A stretch of DNA of 53,035 nucleotides, taken from NCBI GenBank assembly GCA_039819785.1, contig JBCBRH010000033.1:1-53035 (forward strand). Direction: 5' to 3'. Below the pieces are notes generated by a model. That model ran no database searches. It was not told where the DNA came from and saw only the letters and a program-made list of their open reading frames with translations. This stretch comes from JBCBRD01 sp039819785. Lineage in GTDB: Bacteria > Pseudomonadota > Alphaproteobacteria > Rhizobiales > Hyphomicrobiaceae. Of this stretch, positions 18,569 to 27,631 are shown piece by piece (positions within the stretch are counted from its first letter, which is position 1; each line of letters begins with the position of its first letter). A program made the position numbers and the translations under genes.

Positions 18569-19942
18569 TCACGCTGTCAGCATTCGGTGCCCGCGTGCCA
18601 GAATGCGGCGCGCCCAAAGCGGTGTCACCGCCTGCGCACGCTTCAGGTTCTCGCGTACGTGGCCAAGATACCCATGCACCCAGAAGCGACCTCGTAGCGT
18701 GAGCGGCTGGCACCAGTCACGGACCATCAGGGTCCTGTCAGCCCAGGCCAGCTTGTAGCCATCAGCCGGCGCCATAAGGTCAAAGCACTCGACCCCGTTG
18801 TCGAAACATGACGCGATCGAGTGTTCCAAGAGGTTCTGCCCCGCACTGAAGCGCTCATACTCATTGTCGTAAACCAGCACGTGGACAACGAGCTGTCCTT
18901 TGCACGCAAAGCAGATTTCCGCCGCAGCCAGCTTTCCATCAACACGCAATGCCGTCACAAGCGTACCCGCCGCCTCGGCAACGGCGTCTTCGCAAATCGC
19001 CAGGAAAAAGTTCTCCGTTCGCGGATCCATGATGGCTTTGCTGACACGGCCGGTCGCTTGAAGCCAAACGCGTTTCAAGGCCAAAGCTTCAGAAACGATC
19101 TTCCGTGCCTCAGCCCCACCATGCACCCGGTCGATCGTCACCTCGCCAAGCTTGGCGAGCTTGCGCATTTTACGTTGCCGGGTTTTTCGGGACTTGGTGG
19201 AAAACTTCGAGGCATAGCCGTCATAATCGGCTGCATTGGACAAATCGAGTTGCGGCGCACCTTCGCTCAGCGTTTGGACAGCGCCTGTCGCAGCAACGAA
19301 CGGCGCGCAGACCGCATCTTCGCGCACCTTGCCAAGCTGGATATAATCAACACCGCGTTCTGCCCTGATCCGCGCCCAGGCATGGGAGAGCAACGCGCTG
19401 ACGTCTTCGCGATCATCAACAATAACATCGCCATACTGGGTCACCGGTGCGCCCAGCCAAACAAGACGCGCGAGCCTTGTGGACCGCTCCTTCACCATCG
19501 GCCAGACCATCACCAACCGCCCATCGCGCCGAGCAGTAAGGATGAACAGCGATGCGGAGCGTTCGGCGCCGTTCAGATATGTCTGAGCCCAGGTCATGCA
19601 CCAAGCATGCGTTTGAAAGACCTGCCCAGGTTTTCCGCTCTTCGAAAACAGCCCGTCCCAATCGTCTTTGAGCGCGCGCAGTTCCTCCAACGTGGAGACG
19701 ACACAGAGCTGCACATCGCCCACCGGATCAACTTCGGCGGGCGATGAGCTGGCGTCGATGGGGCCGCCGTAGGCAACCACCTGTTCCACACTAGGAGCAG
19801 TCGGCTGCGAAGTTTTTGGAGAGCTAGTCACCTGGCCCCGAGAGACGACCTCTCGAAGTGCGACCGGCCAGTGTGATGATAAAGGCGGGCGTGCGCTAAC
19901 ACGCGAAACATCTACGGCGGCATCATATGCGGATCGTGACAT
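18569..19942 (-). CDS. CelD-like GNAT-family acetyltransferase
   Basis: The 457-residue protein fits the CelD/BcsL family of GNAT-fold proteins often named for cellulose biosynthesis. The first 75 residues are low-complexity. A conserved N-half follows with TLEELRALKDDWDGLF, QVFQTHAWCMTW and LVWLGAPVTQYGD. The acetyltransferase-6 fold covers about 250-400, including KLAAAEICFACKGQLVVH and SAGQNLLEHSI. It may acetylate an extracellular polysaccharide or its precursor, but substrate evidence is lacking and no bcs genes are present. It stands alone on the minus strand, convergent with the ferredoxin reductase gene. Confidence 0.78.
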   Translation of the reverse strand: MSRSAYDAAVDVSRVSARPPLSSHWPVALREVVSRGQVTSSPKTSQPTAPSVEQVVAYGGPIDASSSPAEVDPVGDVQLCVVSTLEELRALKDDWDGLFSKSGKPGQVFQTHAWCMTWAQTYLNGAERSASLFILTARRDGRLVMVWPMVKERSTRLARLVWLGAPVTQYGDVIVDDREDVSALLSHAWARIRAERGVDYIQLGKVREDAVCAPFVAATGAVQTLSEGAPQLDLSNAADYDGYASKFSTKSRKTRQRKMRKLAKLGEVTIDRVHGGAEARKIVSEALALKRVWLQATGRVSKAIMDPRTENFFLAICEDAVAEAAGTLVTALRVDGKLAAAEICFACKGQLVVHVLVYDNEYERFSAGQNLLEHSIASCFDNGVECFDLMAPADGYKLAWADRTLMVRDWCQPLTLRGRFWVHGYLGHVRENLKRAQAVTPLWARRILARGHRMLTA

Positions 19943-20044
19943 GTAGGCTTGGACCCCGGAATTCGAGAATTGTTCTCGAACGGGGACGCAAGGCGCATGC
20001 CAGCTCTTTTGATGGTCCAGACATATGGAATCGCCGAACTGCCC

Positions 20045-20416
20045 TTAGTTCATGGGAACATGCGCGATTTCAAGTATGGACAACACGAGCAGCAGCACCG
20101 CTGTCAGTGCCAGAATGGAACGACCCCGGCCGGTTGAGGCCCCAAGGTTTAAAACGAGCGATGAAAAGACCACGGCCACAGCGCTGAGATTGATGACCAC
20201 CAGACCGGCCAATCCCAGTCCGCTGGATCCGGGAAGCCGCCCCTCAAGATAGATCGCGCCGGCCAGACCGATCAGGACAGATCCTAACAACCGATGCCAA
20301 ACGCCGCGCTCAGGCTTCGGCAACCCCAAAACGCGGCTGGCGGTCAGTGGGAGGAGGACGAGCACGCAGCCAGCCGACAGCTTTAAAACCATTTCCAGAA
20401 ACAAAAGCTGCTGCAA
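20045..20416 (-). CDS. Small four-helix membrane protein, unknown function
   Basis: I do not recognise a function. The 123 residues form about four hydrophobic helices with short loops (LPKPERGVWHRLLGSVLIGLA in the middle) and no catalytic motif. It starts at TTG 20416; ATG 20392, eight codons in, is an alternative. It lies between the CelD-like gene and a lipoprotein gene, all on the minus strand but with gaps of about 100 bases, so operon membership is unclear. Confidence 0.6.
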   Translation of the reverse strand: MQQLLFLEMVLKLSAGCVLVLLPLTASRVLGLPKPERGVWHRLLGSVLIGLAGAIYLEGRLPGSSGLGLAGLVVINLSAVAVVFSSLVLNLGASTGRGRSILALTAVLLLVLSILEIAHVPMN

Positions 20417-20525
20417 CGTGGTCCCTCAGCCGTAAGTTTTATGCGCCCACACCCATGATGCTGGATTGGTTAAACAGGCCAAATCAGGTGAGGCCGATCC
20501 CGCCCGGCAGCAGGTGCGTCGACCC

Positions 20526-21077
20526 TTACTTGTTCGACGCGTTCTCGCGTTGGCTTTCCCACCAGGTGTCGCTTCCGAATGCAGGGCCTTTTTCCGGGAC
20601 GTAATCCCCCCACCCGCTGAACAGCCCGTCATCGGCCTTGGCGACCTTACGCTTTGAAACGGAATAGTCTCCGGCCAGGTGGCGGGTCAGATCCTGCTTG
20701 ATCGTTGCGGTCTTTGCCGGTGTGCAGTAGACGCTCGGGTTTGAAACCGCCTTTGTCACGCCGGCATACCCACTCTGATAAATCCGGTCGAGCTTTTGAA
20801 TTTCATTCACGCCGATCCCGGCGGACGCTTCGGCAGCCAGATACTTCGACTTCAGGTCTGCGGCATTGAAGTTATAGCCGCACTTCATGGCCCGTGCCGC
20901 AGCACTACCGACCTGAAGCGCCCGTGCAGACGGCGTATTCGTGTCGACAACCTCTGCAGGCTTCGCGGCACCACCCGTAAGCGAGCCTGTGGTCAACGCC
21001 CCAACCGTCGAACATCCACCGAGGGCAAGTCCGACGCAAAGGGCCATGGCGGGCCGTATCCAAAAAGCAGTCGTCAT
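20526..21077 (-). CDS. Lipoprotein of unknown function
   Basis: The ATG at 21077 gives 183 residues with a lipoprotein signal: MTTAFWIRPA, a hydrophobic run, then the lipobox ALGGC with Cys22 as the lipidated residue. A longer open frame reaching 21299 would bury this signal. The mature part is mostly helical and ends in a polar tail with GLFSGWGDYVPEKGP. Two further cysteines (KCGYNF and VYCTP) could form a disulfide. No named family is recognised. With Ser after the lipid Cys it should sort to the outer membrane. Confidence 0.72.
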   Translation of the reverse strand: MTTAFWIRPAMALCVGLALGGCSTVGALTTGSLTGGAAKPAEVVDTNTPSARALQVGSAAARAMKCGYNFNAADLKSKYLAAEASAGIGVNEIQKLDRIYQSGYAGVTKAVSNPSVYCTPAKTATIKQDLTRHLAGDYSVSKRKVAKADDGLFSGWGDYVPEKGPAFGSDTWWESQRENASNK

Positions 21078-21299
21078 GTCAGCATCCGAATCGCTTGGCG
21101 TTGCATCTGTTTCGCTGTGTGCCCGAAAAACGTGCAGCGGGTCAATGGCCGCCGGATTTATCCAAAACAGAAGCGGCAGGACTAAGGGCGCCCGGGTCAC
21201 AGACGCAGATTGCGCTAAAATGCATGCCGCAAAGCAACAGATTTGGCCACAATGAACCAAGTCTGCGACCTGGACCCTGCGCCTATCGGAAATGCGCAC

Positions 21300-22475
21300 T
21301 CAGGCCATAAGCTCAGCCATGGCGGCATCGAGCCCCTCGAGTGTCAGCGGATACATGCGACGTTGCATAATGTCGGAGATCATCTGCACGGACTGCGTCC
21401 ATGCCCAATGCTCACGTTGCAAAGGGTTGAGCCAGACAGCGTGCGGATAGGTGTCGACCACGCGCTGCAGCCATACAGCACCGGCCTCATCGTTCATATG
21501 CTCGACCGATCCACCAGGCACGACGATCTCATAAGGGCTCATCGAAGCATCGCCGACGAACACAATCTTATAGTCAGACCCATAGGTGTGCAGCACATCC
21601 CAGGTGGCGGTCCGCTCACTCCAGCGCCGGGCGTTGTTTTCCCAGACATACTCGTAAAGACAGTTGTGAAAGTAATAGGTCTTGAGATGCTTGAACTCCG
21701 TGCGCGCCGCTGAGAACAACTGTTCGGCCTCTTTCACGTGCCAGTCCATGGATCCGCCGATATCGATCAGCATGAGAACTTTCACGGTATTGCGCCGCTC
21801 AGGCCGCATCTTCAAATCGAGATAGCCGACCTGAGCCGTCCGCTTGATCGTCCCGTCCAGGTCTAACTCATCGGCTGCACCATCTCGGGCGAAATGGCGC
21901 AATCGGCGCAACGCCACCTTGATGTTGCGTGTTCCAATCTCGACGCTGTCATCCAGGTCTTTGAAGTCCCGCTTGTCCCAGACTTTGATGGCCCGGCGGT
22001 GCCGGCTTTCCTTTTGGCCGATGCGAACACCCGCAGGATTGTAGCCGTAGGCCCCAAAGGGCGAGCGGCCGCCTGTACCAATCCACTTGTTGCCGCCTTG
22101 GTGACGGCCCTGCTGCTCCTCGAGCCGCTTGCGCAGATCGTCCATAATCTTGTCCCAGCCGCCAAGCGCCTCGATTTCGCGTTTTTCTTCCTCTGAGAGA
22201 TAGAGCTGTGAAACCGCTTGAAGCCATTCATCGGGTATGTCGGCCTCGACGGCATCCGACATCAAGTCTAGTCCCTTGAAGGCAGATCCAAACACCTTAT
22301 CAAAACGGTCCAGGTAGCGCTCGTCTTTCACAAGGGCGGCGCGGGCCAGGTAGTAAAAATCCTCGACCGAGCGACCAGCGATCTCCGCATCCATCGCCTC
22401 CATGAGAGTCAGATACTCGCGCACACTTACAGGGATGTGTGCGTCTTTCAGAGCTTTGAAAAATGAAATGAACAT
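21300..22475 (-). CDS. CoxE-like VWA-domain protein (MoxR partner type)
   Basis: The 391-residue protein has an N-terminal helical region with VSVREYLTLMEAM, a Gly/Arg-rich linker with GTGGRSPFGAYGYNPAGVRIG, and a C-terminal von Willebrand A fold. The MIDAS is modified: Asp238-Ile-Gly-Gly-Ser242-Met-Asp244 instead of DxSxS, as in the COG3552/COG3825 branch. These proteins act with MoxR AAA+ ATPases as chaperone/metal-insertion pairs. Here the MoxR gene is not adjacent but about 7 kb away on the same strand, with two porins and ycjF-ycjX between. Translation starts at ATG 22475. Confidence 0.85.
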   Translation of the reverse strand: MFISFFKALKDAHIPVSVREYLTLMEAMDAEIAGRSVEDFYYLARAALVKDERYLDRFDKVFGSAFKGLDLMSDAVEADIPDEWLQAVSQLYLSEEEKREIEALGGWDKIMDDLRKRLEEQQGRHQGGNKWIGTGGRSPFGAYGYNPAGVRIGQKESRHRRAIKVWDKRDFKDLDDSVEIGTRNIKVALRRLRHFARDGAADELDLDGTIKRTAQVGYLDLKMRPERRNTVKVLMLIDIGGSMDWHVKEAEQLFSAARTEFKHLKTYYFHNCLYEYVWENNARRWSERTATWDVLHTYGSDYKIVFVGDASMSPYEIVVPGGSVEHMNDEAGAVWLQRVVDTYPHAVWLNPLQREHWAWTQSVQMISDIMQRRMYPLTLEGLDAAMAELMA

Positions 22476-22533
22476 GGTGGGTCTGGCTCGCGCGTCGATG
22501 ATTGGCTCGCCTGTTTTAGCACGAACCTCAAAG

Positions 22534-22715
22534 AAAAAAGCCGCCCCAACTCAACACGGGCTTGCCCAGTGTTGACCGACAAGGACGGGGCGGCCTGACA
22601 CAACAAACAAAAAGGCCTCCCCCTGCTCAACACGGGCTTGCCCAGTGTTGACCAACAAGGACGGGGCGGTCGGATACAACAAACAAAAAGGCCGCCCCAA
22701 ACATGGGACGGCCCT
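22534..22715 (-). terminator. Tandemly repeated terminator hairpins (75-bp unit) after porin 1
   Basis: Read on the minus strand, the porin 1 stop is followed by a GGCCGTCCC/GGGGCGGCC hairpin and a T run. Two near-identical units of about 75 bases come next, each again ending in a GC-rich arm plus TTTTT. Each unit also holds the inverted pair CAACACTGGGC/GCCCGTGTTG. The T runs begin near 22689, 22613 and 22539. The arrangement should give very efficient termination of a highly expressed porin transcript. Confidence 0.8.
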
Positions 22716-22742
22716 TCCGCTGACTAAAGAAGTCTGTAGTGC

Positions 22743-24131
22743 TTAGAAGGCGATGAGTGCACCCATCTTGAAGAGATGAAGCTCTTCAAGGTCGGCATTG
22801 CCATCACCGAACGTTGCGCAGCCACCGATGGCAGCATCACACGTCACGTCGGCATCGTAACCGCGGTAAGCCATCCAAACCGACATCGCAGCAGCGTCGA
22901 TTTCCTGGACAACACCGACACCCCAATGCGTCAGTTCGGTAGAGTTCACACCCTCATCGTACAGGCCGGCAGTGAAAGCGTCGTCCTTCTGACCATACTC
23001 ACCGTAGAACACGGTGTGACCGAGAGGAACGAACTTCCGACGGAGACCAGCCTTCAGGTACCAAACGTCATGATCAGGGTTCGTCTGACCAGCGTCACGA
23101 ACTGAAGACGTCGTCTCATTGTCTTCCGTGCCATAAGCACCGTAAACGAAGAGACCCGTCGGCGTGTGCATGGCATAGGCACCAACCTGGAAGGCTGCAA
23201 CGTCCAGCCCGCCGTTAGCACTTGCACCAGCGTTCGTTACAAGCCCGGTACCACCCTCATCAGAGGAGTGAACGTAGGCAGCGGCAACGGCAACCTTGAA
23301 GTCCCGCATGGAACCAGCATACCGGATGGACGCACCCCAAATGTCATCCTCACCCCAGGAGAACGAAGCACCGAAGCCCTTGTAAGTAGGCGTGTCGTAG
23401 CGGACGTTGTTGTGCGGAACACCATCACAGTCAGCAGCTGCACCACCGTAGGCATTCAACGTCTGACAGTTACCGAGGCTACCCCAGTTTGTCGTAGCGC
23501 CACCGGCAGAGTTCCGGATCGCGAAAGCGTTGGAGTCATACAGGACGTAGTTGGCCTGGACGAGCGAACCCGATCCATCAACGATGATGGCTTGGTTGTC
23601 GACAGCTGATGATTGCTGACCCACACTCAAACGACCAAGGCGTTCAGATTTCAAGAACCAGTAAGCGCTTTCCAACGCAACGGCGTCCGAACCATTGCCC
23701 TGGAGCGTTGCAAGCGCAGCACCACTTCCGCCAAGACCGATATTGCCATCATCTGAGTTCTGGTTGACCAGCAGCGAGTCGGCGTTGATCAGTTCCAGCT
23801 TGATCGCGAAACCAGCACTCCACTCGGAGTTGATCTTCGCGTTACCGGAGAACGAAACGTTCGTACCGATGGACACCGAACCAGTGTCGGTGACGTAGAC
23901 GTTGTCTTCGAAGCCATCGTCCCAGAACAGGACCTGTTGGGCAACAAAACCAGACACCGTCAAAGAAACCTTCCGGTTACCCTTACGTGCCGTGGTGGCT
24001 TCAAGTTCTGCAATCCGCTCTTCGAGGTCTGCACAGCAGTCTCCCCCGAAATCAGCGGCGTTTGCGCCGTAGGACATACCGCCCGCAAGAAGGGCAGCTG
24101 CCAACAGGGCGCTTAGACCGGTATTTTTCAT
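22743..24131 (-). CDS. Rhizobiales-type outer-membrane porin (paralogue 1)
   Basis: ATG 24131 gives 462 residues with a signal peptide (MKNTGLSALLAAALLAGG up to ANAADFGGD). An upstream in-frame start at 24398 would place the signal internally. After cleavage comes CCADLEERIAELEATTARKG, a short coiled coil typical of these porins, then KVSLTVSGFV and beta-strand repeats of a 16-strand trimeric porin. The protein ends in GALIAF with the terminal Phe needed for outer-membrane assembly. It is closely similar to the next porin, including VGQQSSAVDNQAIIVDGSG. It is followed by a triple terminator. Confidence 0.92.
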   Translation of the reverse strand: MKNTGLSALLAAALLAGGMSYGANAADFGGDCCADLEERIAELEATTARKGNRKVSLTVSGFVAQQVLFWDDGFEDNVYVTDTGSVSIGTNVSFSGNAKINSEWSAGFAIKLELINADSLLVNQNSDDGNIGLGGSGAALATLQGNGSDAVALESAYWFLKSERLGRLSVGQQSSAVDNQAIIVDGSGSLVQANYVLYDSNAFAIRNSAGGATTNWGSLGNCQTLNAYGGAAADCDGVPHNNVRYDTPTYKGFGASFSWGEDDIWGASIRYAGSMRDFKVAVAAAYVHSSDEGGTGLVTNAGASANGGLDVAAFQVGAYAMHTPTGLFVYGAYGTEDNETTSSVRDAGQTNPDHDVWYLKAGLRRKFVPLGHTVFYGEYGQKDDAFTAGLYDEGVNSTELTHWGVGVVQEIDAAAMSVWMAYRGYDADVTCDAAIGGCATFGDGNADLEELHLFKMGALIAF

Positions 24132-24793
24132 TGACCGTCTCCTAGTCAGCGTTAGCTTCTCATTCGCGGACTTAAACCAACTAACGCACAACCAGCCGCG
24201 GTTTCTTACGCACGACCACCCCGAACAACGGGTGCCGCTTGATGAGGCAAAGTCTGTGATTCTCTGTTTGGCGACAATTAATGAGAGGACAGGAGTGTCG
24301 CAGAACCGATACGTGTGTCGTCCTTGCAACTTAATGCAACCGGTCGATTGCAGTGGAAGCGCAAAGGACGAACTCCAACGTATTGTTTTGAATAGCAAAA
24401 AATAAAACGTGTGCAGACATTATAAGGCGCGTGGCTCAACCCCACATAGATGCGAACTGCCTGGATTTACCCCCAGCTTAAGTGTCTGGTAGCGAAGAGT
24501 GTCCACACGCCGTCCGGTTCCAAGGTCTGAAAGGACACACAAATCCGAGGTGATTTTGCACAAAAACAAGGCGGAGCCGTTCAGCGGCACGGCTGTTTTG
24601 GCAATTTCGAAACGGCCTGAGGCTGCAACGCCGGTTACATTTGCTCAAAAACATAGCGCACATGAACGGGGCATGAGCAGCGGTCTGCGCCGAGAGGCGG
24701 ATGCAACTGAGGCCGTGGCACCCACGCTCTGACAATATCGAATAGCCGCTGCAACTCTGAGGCGGCTCTGCTCGCCCGGCGCCAACCACACAC
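24132..24793. other. Long leader/intergenic region between the two porins
   Basis: About 660 bases with no supportable gene. The portion next to porin 1 should hold its promoter and 5' UTR. The small open frames of 77 and 105 codons at 24499-24732 and 24478-24795 lie on opposite strands of the same DNA and show no signature. Confidence 0.4.
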
Positions 24794-24832
24794 AAAAAAA
24801 GCCGTCCCGGACAAACCAGGACGGCTTTTGTT
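24794..24832 (-). terminator. Rho-independent terminator after porin 2
   Basis: AGCCGTCC at 24800-24807 pairs with GGACGGCT at 24819-24826, flanked by seven A on the left (T run on the minus strand) and TTTTG on the right. It sits about 40 bases past the porin 2 stop. Confidence 0.82.
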
Positions 24833-24865
24833 TTTCAGCAGGTGTCGTCAGTTGGACAGTGTCGC

Positions 24866-26260
24866 TTAGAAAGCGATCAACGCACCAAACTTGACGATAT
24901 CCATGTCTTCAAGATCGCCATTGGCACCATTGGCCAAACCAAGTGACCCGCAACCTGCGCCGAACCCGGCGTCACACGTCACGTCGGCTTCGTAGTGACG
25001 GTAGGACAGCCAGATCGACATCGCAGCCGCGTCGATTTCCTGCACGATACCAAGTCCGTACTGCTCAAGCTCTGACGAGGACACGCCATTGTTGTAAGCA
25101 GCGTTGGCGATACGGTCGTTGTTCTGGCCGTACTCACCGTAGAGAACCGTTGCACCGAACGGCGTCCACCGCTGACGGATACCCGCTTTGATGTAGAAGT
25201 TCTCGCCTTCAGGGTTGGTCAGGCCATTACCCCGCGTTGCGGATGTGACTTCGTTGAACTCAGTCCCGTAGGCACCGTAAAGGAAGAGGCCGGTCGGCAT
25301 GTGCTGGATGTAACCACCAGCCTGCAGGTGGGCAACATCAAGTCCTCCGTTCGCGGCAGCGTTGGTATTCGTCGCAAGACCGGTGCCGCCTTCATCTGAA
25401 GATTCACCGTAGGCCAGTGCCGCGGCCAGTTTGAAGTCACCGAACGTGCCGGCATAGCGGCCGGAAACACCCCAAATGTCATCTTCACCCCAGGATGCCG
25501 AAGCGGAGAAACCGGCGTAAGTGGGTGAGTCATAGCGAACGTTGTTGTTTGGAACGCCATCACAGTCAGCAGAAACGCCCCCGTACTCATTAAGCGACTG
25601 ACAGTTGGCAAGCGAGGACCAAGCCAAACCGGTCGTATTGTTTGCAGCGCCCGCACGGCGGATCGCAAAACTGTTGATGTCATACAAAACGTAGTTCGCT
25701 TGAACGAGCGAACCCGACCCATCGACGATGATGGCCTGGTTATCGACAGCTGAGGACTGTTGACCGACGCTTACGCGGCCATATGTCTTGCTCTTGATGA
25801 ACCAGTAAGCGCTTTCGACTGCCAGTGGCCCTTGTGGGTTCTGCCCCTGCAACAATGCAAGCGCGTTGTTCGCGTCGTCGGCGTCCTGGTTGACCAGAAG
25901 TGAGTCATTGTTGATGGCTTCAATCTTGATTGCGAAACCAGCTGAATAATCAGGGGTGATCTGCGCAGTACCGGAGAACGAAAAGTTCGTTCCGATTGAA
26001 ACGGACCCGGTGTCAGTGATGTAGACGTTGTCCTCGAAGCCGTCGTCCCAAGCCATAACCTGTTGTGAAACAAAGCCTGACACTGTGAGGGATACTTTGC
26101 GGTTGCCCTTGCGGGCCGTCGTGGCCTCAAGCTCAGCAACACGCTCTTCGAGGTCTGCACAGCAATCACCGCCGAAATCGGCCGCTGACGCAGTGCCAGC
26201 TGCAAAGCCGCCCGATAGGACGACAGCAGCGGCGAATGCGCTGATACGATACTTCCTCAT
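24866..26260 (-). CDS. Rhizobiales-type outer-membrane porin (paralogue 2)
   Basis: A 464-residue trimeric-type porin with a signal peptide (MRKYRISAFAAAVVLSGG up to ASAADFGGD) and the same CCADLEERVAELEATTARKG leader coiled coil as its neighbour. It ends in GALIAF with a terminal Phe. Most strands align with porin 1, while the loops differ (for example FAIRRAGAANNTTG here). The two genes are in tandem on the minus strand, each with its own terminator, so they can be expressed separately. Both should allow passive diffusion of small solutes, and loop divergence suggests differing selectivity. Confidence 0.92.
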   Translation of the reverse strand: MRKYRISAFAAAVVLSGGFAAGTASAADFGGDCCADLEERVAELEATTARKGNRKVSLTVSGFVSQQVMAWDDGFEDNVYITDTGSVSIGTNFSFSGTAQITPDYSAGFAIKIEAINNDSLLVNQDADDANNALALLQGQNPQGPLAVESAYWFIKSKTYGRVSVGQQSSAVDNQAIIVDGSGSLVQANYVLYDINSFAIRRAGAANNTTGLAWSSLANCQSLNEYGGVSADCDGVPNNNVRYDSPTYAGFSASASWGEDDIWGVSGRYAGTFGDFKLAAALAYGESSDEGGTGLATNTNAAANGGLDVAHLQAGGYIQHMPTGLFLYGAYGTEFNEVTSATRGNGLTNPEGENFYIKAGIRQRWTPFGATVLYGEYGQNNDRIANAAYNNGVSSSELEQYGLGIVQEIDAAAMSIWLSYRHYEADVTCDAGFGAGCGSLGLANGANGDLEDMDIVKFGALIAF

Positions 26261-26470
26261 TACGAAAACTCTCCCGTTGGTACTTGTGCAGACACGCGAA
26301 CAACGTGGGACGCGAGCCCCCCAAACTTATTGCCGGGTCGCTCTGGCCCGGAGAACACGAATCAATATGCAGAATATAACTGCCTTGAAAATAGTCACGC
26401 CGCTTATCCTGTGTGATCTGCGCGCTACCGTCTCCGGATTACCACACCGCCGCGCGCCACACGCCGAAGG

Positions 26471-27631
26471 CTAGCGGGGATTTCGCGCTTCGGTCTCAGG
26501 GCTGTCCGCGGTACCACGCTTGCCCTTGAACACGCCGCTGATCATATCGGCCGGGTTAATCTCGGGAAAAAGCTCGGCCAGTATTGAACGAATGCGTGGT
26601 GGTTGTGCTTCGATAAACGGCAGCGGGCGCGTCAACGCGATTGCTGCAACACCAAGCCTGGCTGTCATGGCGCCGTTGAAAGCCCCCTCTCCCAACCGTC
26701 GTGACACCCGCCGCGCCATGTCCTGTCCCAGGAACTGCCCAAACAGGTCATCGGTGAGTGCCAATGCCCCTGTGGCCGCCAGATGAGTGACAATCCACCA
26801 AAACAATCTCAGCCCACCCAGGAAACCGGGCCGACCACCGTAAGCTCCGGCAAGACGTCGCGTCATGCGCAGGTTCTCAAACAGCACGAACAACACCACG
26901 ATGAATGCGATTGGTACGATGGCCGTCACAATCGCCACGCGCCGCGCGCTCTCATACACAATGGTGCGGGCTTCCTGGTCAGCGGGTGCCAGCAAAACGC
27001 GGTCGGCAAGGCCCAGCAGCTTTTCGCCACTGCGCATGTGGCGCTCTTCCTCGCGAAACCGCGTCAGATCCCATCGCTTATCTCTTGGACGGCCCGCCAG
27101 TGACTTCAGGCGGCGGGTCACGCTTCTGGCAGCCTTCAGGTCATCGGTACGAAGAGCATCTTCAGCATCCTTGCGCAGGCCCGTCAGGCGAGAAAGCCGC
27201 CACAGCCCAATCAGTTCCCGCAAGGCGAGGACCGCTGCCGCAAGGCCCGCCACCGCAGCCAACCCAAGCGCAAGCTTTCCGACCCAATCGGTGCGCTCCA
27301 GGGCGATTGCCACAAACGAGGTGAACCAAAGGCCGACGGCGAGAAAAAACAGGGAGACCAGCGCACTGATCAGCAGGCTGCCCCAGCCCCAGCGTCCACC
27401 AGCTGGTTTCTCATTCGGCGAAAACGCTTCGGCACGCAGCTCTTCTTCTGAGTAGCCGCTTTCCCCCACCGGAGTAGCCGTTCCCTCGCCACCGCCAAAC
27501 GCACCAGAACCGACCGGGTCGGCGTTTCCGCCCCCGTGATTCGCTTCAGCCTCGGGTTTGAAAATCTTCAGGTCCGGGTCATCGGCGGAAAACACCTTTG
27601 GTTTGCGAGGCGGTGGGGTTTTATCGGTCAT
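26471..27631 (-). CDS. YcjF-like membrane protein (TIGR01620/DUF697)
   Basis: The 386-residue inner-membrane protein has an 80-residue Pro/Gly-rich N-terminus. Hydrophobic helices follow at about 84-110, 117-140 and 228-250, then a DUF697-type C-terminal domain with LGVAAIALTRPLPF. In E. coli ycjX-ycjF is linked to the phage-shock (Psp) response, though the biochemical role is unclear. ATG 27631 overlaps the ycjX stop by 4 bases (ATGA), so the pair is translationally coupled. No psp genes are visible. The C-terminus is followed by about 200 bases before porin 2. Confidence 0.83.
   Translation of the reverse strand: MTDKTPPPRKPKVFSADDPDLKIFKPEAEANHGGGNADPVGSGAFGGGEGTATPVGESGYSEEELRAEAFSPNEKPAGGRWGWGSLLISALVSLFFLAVGLWFTSFVAIALERTDWVGKLALGLAAVAGLAAAVLALRELIGLWRLSRLTGLRKDAEDALRTDDLKAARSVTRRLKSLAGRPRDKRWDLTRFREEERHMRSGEKLLGLADRVLLAPADQEARTIVYESARRVAIVTAIVPIAFIVVLFVLFENLRMTRRLAGAYGGRPGFLGGLRLFWWIVTHLAATGALALTDDLFGQFLGQDMARRVSRRLGEGAFNGAMTARLGVAAIALTRPLPFIEAQPPRIRSILAELFPEINPADMISGVFKGKRGTADSPETEARNPR

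Noticed and set aside
18821..19747. 308-codon plus-strand open frame
   Set aside because: It is antisense to the CelD-like acetyltransferase, which has recognisable domain sequence; the plus-strand product is rich in His/Arg/Pro and matches nothing.
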